From Streptomyces sp. 846.5 (GTDB taxonomy: Bacteria; Actinomycetota; Actinomycetes; Streptomycetales; Streptomycetaceae): a DNA stretch of 64,000 nt. This document shows, piece after piece, positions 9,203 through 17,336 of the stretch. Position 1 is the first letter of the stretch, and each line of letters opens with the position of its first letter. The DNA lies in assembly GCF_004365705.1 (NCBI RefSeq), contig NZ_SOBN01000002.1, positions 1,054,001 to 1,118,000 on the forward strand, read 5' to 3'. Under the pieces are notes generated by a model. That model did not search any database, was not told the origin of the DNA, and worked only from the letters and a program-made list of their open reading frames with translations. A program made the position numbers and the translations under genes.

Positions 9203-10098
9203 CGGACACTGCCCTCGACTCGCGCGGAACGCCCGGACGGGTGGTGTCGACGCTCATCGTCGTCGTCCTGCTCGGACTGCTGCTGGTCTTCTTCGTCCTG
9301 CCGGTGGTCTGGCTGCTGCTGGCACCGACGAAGACCGCCGCGCAGATCGTCAGCGACCCGCCGCTGTCCTTCGGCTCCTTCAGCCAGATCGGCGCCGCCT
9401 GGCACCACCTCACCTCGTTTCAGAACGGCGCGCTGCTGGTGTGGCTGAAGAACTCCGCGATCTACTCCGGCGCCTCACTGCTGCTGACCCTGGCCACCAG
9501 CGTCCCGGCCGGCTACGCGCTGGCGCTGACCCAGTTCCGCGGCCGCAGGACGCTGCTGACGGTCACCCTGGTGACCATGCTCATGCCCTCCGCGACCCTG
9601 GTGCTGCCGATCTTCCTGGAGCTCAACAAGTTCCACCTGATCGGCACGGTGTGGTCGATCGTCCTGCCGTTCTCGTTCTACCCGTTCGGCGTCTACCTGG
9701 TCTACATCTACTTCGCGACCAGCCTCCCCCGGGACATCCTCGCGGCGGCCCGGATCGACGGCTGCTCGGAATGGCAGATCTTCACCCACATCGCCCTGCC
9801 GCTGGCCAAACCCGTCATCGGCCTGGTCGCCTTCTTCAGCTTCGTCGGCAACTGGAACAACTTCTTCCTGCCCTACCTGGTGCTGCCCAACAGCAGCGAG
9901 TTCCCGATCCAGGTCGGACTGAACCAACTGCTCTCCTCCACCCCTTCGTTCAACCCCGTCGCCGGCGCGGGCCTGAACATCACGATCCCCGAACTGGCGC
10001 TGGCCATCATCATCGCCATCCTGCCGGTGCTGGTCCTGTTCCTGTTCTCACAGCGGACCCTGGTCTCCGGCATGGTCGCCGGCGCGACGAAGGACTGA
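9199..10098 (+). CDS. Sugar ABC transporter permease (MalG type)
   Basis: A 299-residue partner permease with an N-terminal helix (VVSTLIVVVLLGLLLVFFVL), a periplasmic loop, and the EAA-like loop DILAAARIDGCSEWQIFTHI. It overlaps the upstream MalF-type gene by ATGA and so is translationally coupled. It forms the second half of a carbohydrate import channel. The substrate cannot be told from the permeases. The gene is convergent with a TetR-family gene 19 bp further on. Confidence 0.92.
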   Translation: MTDTALDSRGTPGRVVSTLIVVVLLGLLLVFFVLPVVWLLLAPTKTAAQIVSDPPLSFGSFSQIGAAWHHLTSFQNGALLVWLKNSAIYSGASLLLTLATSVPAGYALALTQFRGRRTLLTVTLVTMLMPSATLVLPIFLELNKFHLIGTVWSIVLPFSFYPFGVYLVYIYFATSLPRDILAAARIDGCSEWQIFTHIALPLAKPVIGLVAFFSFVGNWNNFFLPYLVLPNSSEFPIQVGLNQLLSSTPSFNPVAGAGLNITIPELALAIIIAILPVLVLFLFSQRTLVSGMVAGATKD

Positions 10099-10117
10099 CG
10101 TCCCAGGTCGCTTCACT

Positions 10118-10690
10118 TCACGTCACGCCGGCAGCCATAGCGACGAGTTCGCCCATCACCTCGCGCTCGATGTCCAGGAACGACCGCTCCTCGCCCGGGG
10201 CGATCCACTTCCCGAAGGCCACGCCGAACACGGTCACGCCGGATTCCGCGGCGAGCGTGGCCGTCGCCTCGGGAACCCCCCGCGCATGGAGTGCGGCAGC
10301 GATCGCGGTGGCCAGCCCCGCCAGCTTCAGCAGCTCCCGCTCCTGCAGCGCGGGGTTGGCGCCGATGATCATCTGCCGCCGCCGTGAGTGGTCGCGGCGT
10401 TCGGCCGGGAAGAACGCCGCCGCGGTAGACAGGGCGGACTCGACCGTCCTGAGCGGTGACGCGTCCGGCGCGGCGGCGGCCAGCCCGTCCAGGAACGCCT
10501 GCTCCAGCAGTTCCTGGCCGCTGAAGAGCACCTCGCGTTTGTCGGCGAAGTGGCGGAAGAACGTGCGTTCCGTGAGGCCGACGGCCTGGGCGATCTCGGC
10601 CGCGGTCGTCCTTTCGAAGCCGCGAGCAATGTAGAGGTCCATCGCCGCCGCCTGCAGTCGCTCCCGCGTCCCGGGCTCCCATCGCACCAT
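10118..10690 (-). CDS. TetR-family transcriptional regulator
   Basis: A 190-residue one-component repressor. The N-terminal helix-turn-helix is clear (TTAAEIAQAVGLTERTFFRH, followed by FADKREVL), and the rest is a ligand-binding helical domain of the TetR_C type. I chose ATG 10690 (MVRWEPGTRERL); in-frame ATGs further upstream reach into the operator DNA. The gene is divergent from the SDR-type oxidoreductase at 10791, and the 100-bp gap between them is full of palindromic repeats, so it very likely represses that gene and itself. Confidence 0.92.
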   Translation of the reverse strand: MVRWEPGTRERLQAAAMDLYIARGFERTTAAEIAQAVGLTERTFFRHFADKREVLFSGQELLEQAFLDGLAAAAPDASPLRTVESALSTAAAFFPAERRDHSRRRQMIIGANPALQERELLKLAGLATAIAAALHARGVPEATATLAAESGVTVFGVAFGKWIAPGEERSFLDIEREVMGELVAMAAGVT

Positions 10691-10732
10691 GACCGCCACT
10701 CTAGCGATGACAGTGGCCGACATAGCGGCTAC

Positions 10733-10763
10733 AGTGACAGCAGTCACTGACGTCAGTCACTGA
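10733..10763. promoter_or_regulatory. Overlapping palindromes, probable TetR operator
   Basis: Three nested elements sit between the divergent TetR and oxidoreductase genes: AGTGAC-4-GTCACT (10733-10748), a perfect 12-bp palindrome ACTGACGTCAGT (10746-10757), and a direct repeat CAGTCACTGA at 10741-10750 and 10754-10763. They end 27 bases before the oxidoreductase ATG, where a repressor would block transcription. Confidence 0.7.
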
Positions 10764-10790
10764 CATGGCTCATCGAAGGAGATCATTCCC

Positions 10791-11687
10791 ATGCGCGTCT
10801 TCGTCACCGGAGCATCCGGGTGGATCGGTTCGGCCGCGGTCGACGAGCTGCTCGCCGCCGGTCACGAGGTGGTCGGGCTCGCCCGCTCCGACACCTCGGC
10901 CGCATCCCTCGACGCGAAGGGCGCCCAGGTCCACCGCGGCGACCTGGACGACCTCGACAGCATCCGGCAGGGCGCCGCGACCGCCGACGCCGTCCTGCAC
11001 CTCGCCAACAAGCACGACTTCGACCACCCCGCCGTCTCCAGCCTGGCCGAGCGGAACGCCGTGCAGACGATCGGCGACGTCCTCACCGGATCGGGCCGTC
11101 CGTTCCTACTGGCCTCCGGCGTCGCCGGCGCGGCGCAGGGCCGGCTGCTGACCGAGGACGACAGGTCGCCGTTCCACGGCCTGGAGTCCCCCCGGGGCGG
11201 CAGCGAGAACCTGGCGCTGGAGTACATCGACCGCGGTGTGCACACGGTGGCTCTGCGGTTCGCACCGACGGTGCACGGCGCCGGCGACCACGGCTTCATC
11301 GCGGCCCTGGTCGCGATCGCCCGTGAACACGGGGTCGCCGGCTACGTCGGCGACGGCGCCAACCGCTGGCCGGCGGTCCACCGGTCGGACGCCGCCCGGG
11401 TCACCCTCCTGGGACTGGAGAAGGCCCCGGCGGGCGCGCTGCTGCACGCGGTGGGCGAGGAGGGAGTCCCCACCCGGGAGATCGCGGAGGCCATCGGACG
11501 GGCACTCGACGTTCCGGCGACCTCGATCGAACCGGAGGACGCCCAGAAGCACTTCGGCTGGCTCGGCCGCTTCTTCGCCCTGGACGTCGCCACGTCGAGC
11601 GCTCGCACGCAGGAGCTCCTCGGCTGGACCCCGACCGGGCCCACCCTGCTCCAGGACCTGGACTCCGGGTCCTACGCCCACGCCTGA
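10791..11687 (+). CDS. Extended SDR-type NAD(P)-dependent oxidoreductase
   Basis: A 298-residue protein with an N-terminal Rossmann fold (MRVFVTGASGWIGSAAVDEL, motif GxxGxxG) of the atypical/extended SDR kind (epimerase-like). The segment SPRGGSENLALEY replaces the usual YxxxK, so it belongs to the actinomycete NAD-dependent epimerase/dehydratase family proteins of unknown substrate that are commonly paired with TetR regulators. A good ribosome-binding site (GAAGGAGA) precedes ATG 10791. Regulation by the divergent TetR protein is likely. The IS110 element lies directly after its stop. Confidence 0.9.
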   Translation: MRVFVTGASGWIGSAAVDELLAAGHEVVGLARSDTSAASLDAKGAQVHRGDLDDLDSIRQGAATADAVLHLANKHDFDHPAVSSLAERNAVQTIGDVLTGSGRPFLLASGVAGAAQGRLLTEDDRSPFHGLESPRGGSENLALEYIDRGVHTVALRFAPTVHGAGDHGFIAALVAIAREHGVAGYVGDGANRWPAVHRSDAARVTLLGLEKAPAGALLHAVGEEGVPTREIAEAIGRALDVPATSIEPEDAQKHFGWLGRFFALDVATSSARTQELLGWTPTGPTLLQDLDSGSYAHA

Positions 11688-11723
11688 TTCGAAAATCCCC
11701 CGCTCCGTGACCGTTTCCGCTGT

Positions 11724-12962
11724 TCAGAGCACTCCGATGGGTTGGAGGTTGACTTGGTAGCCGAGTTGGTTGAGTTGGCTGATGAGCCGTCGGGTCGCTC
11801 TGGTCTTGCCGGTGCGTTCGAGGAAGTAGTCGCCGCCGAGGTCGGCGTACTCGGCATCGTTGGTGAACATGTGCCAGATGGCGACGAGGATGGAGTGCTC
11901 CAGAGCGACAAGGGCTCTCTTCTTGCCGCGGCGTCCGACCAGGCGCCGGTATCGGGAGGCGAGGTAGGTGTCCTTGGTGCGGGAGGCGGCGACGGCAGCC
12001 TGTCCGAGGGCGGCCTTGAGCCAGGGGTCGCCGTGCCGGGTCTTCCCGCTGCTGCTCTTGCCGGCCGATTCGTGGTTGCCGGGGCAGACGCCGGCCCAGG
12101 ACGCCAGATCGCCGGCGGTGGGGAACCGCTCCATCTGGGCCCCGATCTCGGCCAGGATCACCTCGGCGGCGCGGGTGCCCACTCCGGGGATCGTGATCAG
12201 CAGGTCGATGCGGCGGCGAAAGGGCCGCACCTGCGCGTCGATCCGCTCGCTCAGCCGGTTCTCCATCGCCGTGCAGGCGTCGATCCGGTCGAGCATGGCC
12301 CGCAGCAAGAACGCGTGGTGGTCGGTGAAGTTGCCGGTCAGTGCCTCGACGAGGTCGGCGGTCTTGCGGCGCATGCTGCCCAGCGCCAGGTCCGCGAGCC
12401 GTCCGGGGTCACGTTCCCCGCCGATCAGGGCCTCCAGCATGGCCCGGGCCGACTTGCCCGTCAGGTCGGAGACCACGCTGGACAGCTTGATCCCGGAGTC
12501 CTCCAGCAGCTTCTCCGTCCGCTGGATCTCGCGGGTGCGCTCCCGGATGACCTCGGTGCGGTAGCGGGTCAGGTCCCGCAGCTGCCGGATCGGCTCCGGG
12601 GGCACGAAGCTGGCGCGGACCAGCCCGTACTCGACCAGCCGGGCAATCCACTCGGAGTCCTTCACGTCGGTCTTGCGGCCGGGCACCGACTTCATGTGCC
12701 GGGCGTTCAGCAGCCAGCACTCGATGTCGTGCTCCAGCAGGTAGAACACCGGCTTCCAGTACACGCCGGTGGCTTCCATGCCGACCACGGTCACGCCCTC
12801 GGCCAGCAGCCAGTCCCGCATCGCCAGCAGTCCGCTGGTGACCGCGGGGAAGGTGCGGACCTCGCTGCGGCGCCGCTTCCCGGTGCTGGGCGCCCTCACG
12901 CACACCTTCACGTCGACCTTGCTGATGTCGATCCCCGCACACCGTTCGTGGATCACGTCCAT
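11724..12962 (-). CDS. IS110-family transposase (DEDD recombinase)
   Basis: A complete 412-residue IS110 recombinase. The N-terminal RuvC-like DEDD domain starts with CAGIDISKVDVKVCV and contains VVGMEATGVYWKPVFYLLE and the DVKDSEWIARL block. The C-terminal Transposase_20 domain contains LITIPGVGTRAAEVILAEIG and the catalytic-serine region GNHESAGKSSSGKTRHGD. No frameshift or stop is present, so the element may be active. In this family the recombinase uses a structured bridge RNA made from the noncoding end; here that would lie immediately upstream (12963-13200). Confidence 0.95.
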   Translation of the reverse strand: MDVIHERCAGIDISKVDVKVCVRAPSTGKRRRSEVRTFPAVTSGLLAMRDWLLAEGVTVVGMEATGVYWKPVFYLLEHDIECWLLNARHMKSVPGRKTDVKDSEWIARLVEYGLVRASFVPPEPIRQLRDLTRYRTEVIRERTREIQRTEKLLEDSGIKLSSVVSDLTGKSARAMLEALIGGERDPGRLADLALGSMRRKTADLVEALTGNFTDHHAFLLRAMLDRIDACTAMENRLSERIDAQVRPFRRRIDLLITIPGVGTRAAEVILAEIGAQMERFPTAGDLASWAGVCPGNHESAGKSSSGKTRHGDPWLKAALGQAAVAASRTKDTYLASRYRRLVGRRGKKRALVALEHSILVAIWHMFTNDAEYADLGGDYFLERTGKTRATRRLISQLNQLGYQVNLQPIGVL

Positions 12963-12969
12963 CGCCCCG

Positions 12970-13195
12970 GCACCTCCCTCCCTCGACAGCCGCGAGCGCG
13001 TGGCCGTCCAGCGGGGGTCCGCAGGCGTAAGAGTCTGATTCGCGTGCTCGGAGCAACATTTCCGGGTGCCTGTCGGTGGACCCCCAGCGTCCTACTGAAC
13101 CGCGGGCTCGGAACGCGCCAAGGCGAAACGACGTCGGCCAGACGGCCACCAACCAGATTTTCACCCACTCAGGGTCTGCCCGTAAGGGCTTCGGA
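12970..13195 (-). ncRNA. Putative IS110 bridge RNA region
   Basis: The noncoding left end, read on the transposase strand, folds into a clear extended hairpin: GGGGGTCC (13074-13081 region) pairs with GGACCCCC (13012-13020 region), followed inward by CAGGC pairing with GCCTG, with an asymmetric internal loop and a terminal loop. Upstream of it lie smaller hairpins (GCCC-TTAC-GGGC and ACCC-5-GGGT). A stem with a large internal loop is the form expected of a target- or donor-binding loop. The segment CGGTTCAGTAG occurs at the presumed element end and again just 5' of the hairpin. The placement relies on IS110 family knowledge; boundaries and guides are inferred. Confidence 0.45.
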
Positions 13196-13293
13196 CTACT
13201 GAACCGACACGCGACAAACGCACAGCTTTCCGGACACAGGGTGACATAATCACCACTCAGCGTCACCAACCACTGACTGTCTGGAAGGTCTCC

Positions 13294-13590
13294 GTGAAGA
13301 AGACACTGCTGCGCACCGCCGTCGCCGCCACCATCGCCCTGGCCGCCCTGTCCGGCACCGCCCCCGCCTTCGCCGACGCGCCGCCGAGCGTCTCCACCTC
13401 CAGCACCACCTCGGACAGCGCCGCTCTCACGTCCGGCGAGGAGGGCGGCTCCGTGACGACCTCCAGCACCACCTCGGACAGCGCGAACGTCGTCGGCCCC
13501 GTGGTCCACGACTTCGACAGCTGCTACGACCACTGGACCGAGATGAGCTGGAAGGCCCAGGACGCCTGCGACGACAGCTTCGACGACTGA
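13294..13590 (+). CDS. Small secreted acidic protein of unknown function
   Basis: A 98-residue protein starting at GTG 13294 with GGAAGG 6 bases upstream. Residues 1-28 are a classical signal peptide (KKTLLRTAVAATIALAALSG, cleavage likely after AFA). The mature part is Ser/Thr-rich, with the motif TSSTTSDSA repeated twice, and ends in an acidic tail with two cysteines (SCYDHW and DACDDSFDD) that could form a disulfide. I do not recognise a family. The IS110 element lies just upstream, so its promoter region is the roughly 85 bp between them. A strong terminator follows. Confidence 0.75.
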   Translation: MKKTLLRTAVAATIALAALSGTAPAFADAPPSVSTSSTTSDSAALTSGEEGGSVTTSSTTSDSANVVGPVVHDFDSCYDHWTEMSWKAQDACDDSFDD

Positions 13591-13620
13591 GCGGTCCGTA
13601 CCCGCTCCACCGGGGACGGG

Positions 13621-13664
13621 CGTGAGCCCTGCGCCGGCACAATCCCGCCGGCGCAGGGCTCACG
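13621..13664. terminator. Perfect 18-bp hairpin terminator
   Basis: Inverted repeat 13621-13638 and 13647-13664 (left arm CGTGAGCCCTGCGCCGGC) with an 8-nt loop, 30 bases after the small secreted protein. It ends only 19 bases before the next start and so insulates the two genes. Confidence 0.85.
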
Positions 13665-13682
13665 TTGCTGGAGAATGCCGAC

Positions 13683-14975
13683 GTGACACACCTTCGACAC
13701 CTCTCCCTCCGCGCGGGCCGGCGGGACCTCGGACTGGCCCTGCTCGCGCTCGGCGTCCTCGCGGCGAGTCTGGCGCGTTTCGCGCACGGCGAGGTCAACC
13801 TGACCGGATACTCCATCGATCTGGACGTCTACCGGTTGGGCGCCCAGGCGTGGCTGTCCGGCCGCGATCTGTACGGCGGACTGCCCCCCACCCAGAACGG
13901 GCTGCACCTCGGCTTCACCTATCCGCCGATCGCAGCTGTCGTCCTGGCCCCCCTGACGCTGGTCCCCGCGCCGGTGGCCGCGATCCTGGTCACCGCGGCG
14001 TCCCTGGGCCTACTGGCCGCCACCACGGCCCTGATGCTGGAGCGTTCGGGCGTACTGCCGCGTGCTGCAGCGATACGCCTGGCGGTGGCGCTGATGCCGG
14101 CGGCCGTCCTGTTCGAGCCGATCCGCTCGACGCTGGGCTACGGACAGGTCAACGTGGCGCTGATGGCCATGGTGGCGTTCGACTGCCTGTCGCCGCGGGT
14201 GTACTGGCCCCGCGGCGCCCTGGTCGGCCTCGCCGCGGCGATCAAGCTCACCCCGGCGGTCTTCGTACTCTACTTCCTGATCCACCGTCAGTGGCGCGCG
14301 GCTGCCACCGCCGCCGGGTCCTTCCTGGCCGTGGGGGCCCTGGGCGCCCTGCTGGCGCCGCGGGACTCGGTCCGGTACTGGACCACTGCGGTCTTCGACA
14401 CCGGGCGCGTGGGCTCGGTCACCCTCGCTGCCGACCAGTCGCTCAACGGTGTCCTCGCCCGGGCCCATCTCTCCGGCCTCGCCCTGCACCTGGCCTGGCT
14501 GGGTGCCGCCGCGGCCGTCGGCTGCCTCGCGCTGGCCGGGGTGGCCCGCGCGGCCCGCGCGCGACGGCCGGTGCACGCGCTCGCCCTCACGGCGTGCGCG
14601 GCGCTGCTGGTCTCCCCGATCTCCTGGTCGCACCACTGGGTGTGGGCGGCCCCGGTTCTCCTCACCGCCGCGGTCGCCGCCCATCGCGGCGGTGACCGCC
14701 GTACCCGGGCGCTGGTCTACAGCGGTGTCGCGCTCTTCGTGGTCGGACCGCAGCGCTGGCTGCCCGGCGGCGGAGGCGGGGAGCCGCACTGGTCCTGGTG
14801 GCAGCAGATCATCGGCAGCGCCTACGTCTGGGCGGCCCTGGCCACCCTGCTCACCGCGCCCGCAAGGCCGGGCAAGCCGCTCCCCCAGGTGTTCAGGAAC
14901 GCGGATCGGCGTCGCGGGCCAGCAGCGCGGCCTGAACCCGGTTCTCGCACTCCAGCTTGGCCAGGATCCGGCTGA
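13683..14975 (+). CDS. GT87-family polytopic membrane glycosyltransferase
   Basis: A 430-residue integral membrane protein with about ten hydrophobic helices, of the DUF2029/GT87 type (GT-C fold, polyprenyl-phosphate-sugar dependent mannosyl- or arabinosyl-transferases of actinobacteria). Family features are the early acidic motif DLDVYRLGAQAWLSGRDLY, the FTYPPIAAVVLAPL segment, the YGQVN segment and AAIKLTPAVF. It would transfer a lipid-linked sugar on the outer face of the membrane to a glycolipid or glycan. GTG 13683 has GGAGA 8 bases upstream. The last 27 codons overlap the end of the convergent response-regulator gene, so its natural C-terminus could have been extended by loss of a stop. 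Confidence 0.85.
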   Translation: MTHLRHLSLRAGRRDLGLALLALGVLAASLARFAHGEVNLTGYSIDLDVYRLGAQAWLSGRDLYGGLPPTQNGLHLGFTYPPIAAVVLAPLTLVPAPVAAILVTAASLGLLAATTALMLERSGVLPRAAAIRLAVALMPAAVLFEPIRSTLGYGQVNVALMAMVAFDCLSPRVYWPRGALVGLAAAIKLTPAVFVLYFLIHRQWRAAATAAGSFLAVGALGALLAPRDSVRYWTTAVFDTGRVGSVTLAADQSLNGVLARAHLSGLALHLAWLGAAAAVGCLALAGVARAARARRPVHALALTACAALLVSPISWSHHWVWAAPVLLTAAVAAHRGGDRRTRALVYSGVALFVVGPQRWLPGGGGGEPHWSWWQQIIGSAYVWAALATLLTAPARPGKPLPQVFRNADRRRGPAARPEPGSRTPAWPGSG

Positions 14976-15549
14976 CGTACGTTTTGACGGTGGCTTCGCT
15001 CATGTGGAGGCGCTGACCGGCGTCGGCGTTGGAGAGCCCCTCCCCGAGGAGCGCGAGGACCTGACTCTCCCGCTCGTTCAAGGTGGCGATGAGCCGCCGG
15101 GCCCGTGCTTCACGGTCGGTGGCCGACGCCGTCGCGGCCAGGGACTCCGCCGCGTAGCGGGCGGCGACCGGGGAGAGGAACGCGTCGCCCGCGGCCACCG
15201 CCCGTACCGCCGCGATCAGTTCGGCCGGTGCCGAGTCCTTGAGGACGAAGCCCGCCCCGCCCTGGCGCAGCGCGCGCAGGACGTTCTCGCGGTCACCGAA
15301 GGTGGTCAGGATCAGCGCCCGCACCGAGGGCGCGCAGCGCTTCAGTTCGGCGAGCACGGTGAGCCCGTCCATCAGCGGCATCCGGATGTCGACCAGGGCG
15401 ACGTCGACCCGGTGGGTGCGGGCCTTCTCCAGTGCCTCCTGGCCGTCGGCCGCCTCGGCGACGACTTCGATGTCCGCGGCCGAGGTGAGGATCATTGTGA
15501 TCCCGGCCCGGATGAGGGGTTCGTCGTCGGCGATGAGGACCCTGATCAC
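14893..15549 (-). CDS. NarL/LuxR-type response regulator
   Basis: A 218-residue response regulator. The receiver domain (1-120) has acidic pocket residues DDE, phospho-acceptor Asp54 (VDVALVDIRMP) and switch Lys (FVLKDSAP). The C-terminal LuxR helix-turn-helix reads LNERESQVLALLGEGLSNAD. It is transcribed after the sensor kinase gene at 15565 on the same strand, with only 15 bp between, so the two form an operon and a cognate pair. It has no exporter genes beside it, so its targets are unknown. Confidence 0.95.
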   Translation of the reverse strand: MIRVLIADDEPLIRAGITMILTSAADIEVVAEAADGQEALEKARTHRVDVALVDIRMPLMDGLTVLAELKRCAPSVRALILTTFGDRENVLRALRQGGAGFVLKDSAPAELIAAVRAVAAGDAFLSPVAARYAAESLAATASATDREARARRLIATLNERESQVLALLGEGLSNADAGQRLHMSEATVKTYVSRILAKLECENRVQAALLARDADPRS

Positions 15550-15564
15550 CTGGTCTCCCGCCGG

Positions 15565-17244
15565 TCAGTTGGTGACGTCGATCTCGCGCTTGCCGACCAG
15601 TCTGCCGCCCTGGAAGCAGAATCGGAAAACCGTCTGGACCTTTCCGAGCAGGGGCTTCGCCGGTGTGCCTTCGGCCATCAGGTCCAGGCAGGTCTGACCG
15701 GGCGGATCGGCCGGCAGTTTCCCGTCCAGTGCTGTGATGAGCAGCGACCTGCCCGAGGGCAGTTCCTGACGCACCGCGGTCTCGCTCTGGCCGAGCTGGA
15801 CCGAGTCATAGGTGGTACGGGAGACCAGGTTGCTGCCGACCTGGCTCACCACCTTGCTGACGCCGAAGAACCCCGCTACGCCGATCACCAGCAGCACGGC
15901 CAGGGCGACTCCGCATCCGGCCAGGCAGCCCTTGGCCTTCTTGCCCTTCCTGTTCTTCTCGGTGGGCGCGAACCCCTCGTCGGGATCGCTTTCGCCGGGA
16001 AATTCCTGCGGCGCATGGACCGCGGGCGCCGACCCGCCGGCGGCTGCGGGCTGGTAGGGCAGCACCCCGGCGAGCCGGAAGCCGCCGTCGCCCGTCGGAC
16101 CGGTGTGCAGCATCCCGCCGGCCAGCCGGATCCGCTCCTGCAGCCCGGTCAACCCCTGGCCGCCGCCCGTGCCCGCCAGGCCGTCGCGGTCCCCCGGCGG
16201 CACCGGTCCATTGCCGACCTCCACCAGCAGCGCGTCCGGTTCGTAGCAGAGCCGCACGGCTATGGCCGCGCCCGGGGCGTGCTTGTACGCGTTGGTCAGC
16301 CCCTCCTGCACGATCCGGTACGCGGCGTGGCTGGAGGCGGTGGACATCGGCCGGGGCATCCCGGACTCCTCCATCCGGACCGGTGTGCCCGTCGTGGCCG
16401 CGACCGCCACCAGTTCCCCGATGCCGCCGACCCCGGCCGAGCCGTTCGGTGACGGCGCGGCCCCGCTCCCGGTGGGCAGCGCGAGCATGCCGACCACCGA
16501 GCGCAGCTCGTCCATGGCGGCGGCCGAGGCCTTGCGCACCACACCGGCGGCGGTGTGTCCGGCCTCACCCAGGGTCGGGTCCACTTCCAGGGCCCCGGCG
16601 TGCACCGCGATCAGGACCAGTTGGTGGCCGAGGCTGTCGTGCATGTCATGGGCGATCCGCTGGCGCTCGCGGATCCGGGCCTGCTCCGCCACCCAGCCGC
16701 GCTCGCGCAGCAACTGCGCGTTGTGGTCCCGCAGCGCCTTCAGCAGCAGCCGGCGCTGGGTCCGGTAACGGTTGACCAGCCCGGGCACCAGGGCGAGCAC
16801 CAGAAAGGTCAGGGCGCTCCCGGTGAGGTCGAGCCGCACATTGGACCAGTCCGGGGCCCCGAGGGTGGAGAGCAGCGTCAGGCAGAGGAAGGAGCCGCCG
16901 AAGGCAGCGGCCGTCCTCGGCATCGCCTCGATCCTGCGTCCGGCCGACCAGCTGACCACGATCAGCAGCAGGCCCCCCTCCCCCACCCCGCTGAGAACGC
17001 CCGCCGCGACCAGCGCGGTCGCGGGCATCGCCCGCCGCAGCAGCGAGACCACGGCCACAGCCAGCCCGATCCCGGCAGCCGCCGGCCACCCGCCGCTTTC
17101 GCTCAGCCGGAACACCGCCGCCGTCAGCGCCAGGAACGCCGACAGCGCGGCCTCCCCTACCGTCTGACGACGCGTCCAGTCAGCAGGATCGGCCAGCCGC
17201 CGCCCCAGGCCCAGCACCCGTGATCGGATATTCACACCGGCCAC
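15565..17244 (-). CDS. NarL-family histidine kinase with extra C-terminal membrane-anchored domain
   Basis: A 559-residue kinase. Residues 1-160 hold about five transmembrane helices, residues 190-260 a HisKA_3 dimerisation domain with His202 (IAHDMHDSLGHQLV), and residues 300-395 a HATPase domain (Asn in EGLTNAYKHA, then GQGLTGLQERI). After this, where such kinases usually end, there is a basic linker, one more transmembrane helix (about 441-462) and about 95 residues that would lie outside the membrane, with two cysteines (QTCLDLM and RFCFQGG). The extra domain may sense a signal. The start is GTG 17244; GTG 17235 is an alternative. It forms an operon with the response regulator. Confidence 0.92.
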   Translation of the reverse strand: MAGVNIRSRVLGLGRRLADPADWTRRQTVGEAALSAFLALTAAVFRLSESGGWPAAAGIGLAVAVVSLLRRAMPATALVAAGVLSGVGEGGLLLIVVSWSAGRRIEAMPRTAAAFGGSFLCLTLLSTLGAPDWSNVRLDLTGSALTFLVLALVPGLVNRYRTQRRLLLKALRDHNAQLLRERGWVAEQARIRERQRIAHDMHDSLGHQLVLIAVHAGALEVDPTLGEAGHTAAGVVRKASAAAMDELRSVVGMLALPTGSGAAPSPNGSAGVGGIGELVAVAATTGTPVRMEESGMPRPMSTASSHAAYRIVQEGLTNAYKHAPGAAIAVRLCYEPDALLVEVGNGPVPPGDRDGLAGTGGGQGLTGLQERIRLAGGMLHTGPTGDGGFRLAGVLPYQPAAAGGSAPAVHAPQEFPGESDPDEGFAPTEKNRKGKKAKGCLAGCGVALAVLLVIGVAGFFGVSKVVSQVGSNLVSRTTYDSVQLGQSETAVRQELPSGRSLLITALDGKLPADPPGQTCLDLMAEGTPAKPLLGKVQTVFRFCFQGGRLVGKREIDVTN

Positions 17245-17336
17245 CCTAGGCAGCCGCCCTCACCCGGCACATCCGCCGAAGGTCGCCCACCTGTCCACGA
17301 AAGGCGCGACCACACTGCCGGGGCGGAAGCCGCCGG

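Larger units (their letters stand above)
11690..13206 (-). mobile_element. IS110-family insertion sequence, ends approximate
   Basis: The element consists of one transposase gene on the minus strand, a long noncoding 5' end (about 240 bp, 12963-13206) and a short 3' end. This is the IS110 layout: long left end upstream of the gene, no long terminal inverted repeats. The left limit near 11690 is set by the upstream gene's stop at 11687. The right limit is guessed from an 11-bp sequence (CTACTGAACCG at 13196-13206) that also occurs inside the left end at 13092-13102. A related inverted sequence (CCGCTGTTCAG, 11717-11727) overlaps the transposase stop codon. Exact ends need comparison with an empty site. 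Confidence 0.7.

Noticed and set aside
13092..13206. Target-site duplication of an insertion (CTACTGAACCG twice)
   Set aside because: The two copies are 104 bp apart on the same side of the transposase gene, not one on each flank, and IS110 elements do not normally duplicate targets; a guide/end match is the better reading.
14893..14975. Possible frameshift at the end of the GT87 gene
   Set aside because: The last 27 residues lie over the convergent regulator gene and look random, but the rest of the gene is in one frame; simple stop loss explains it without an error.
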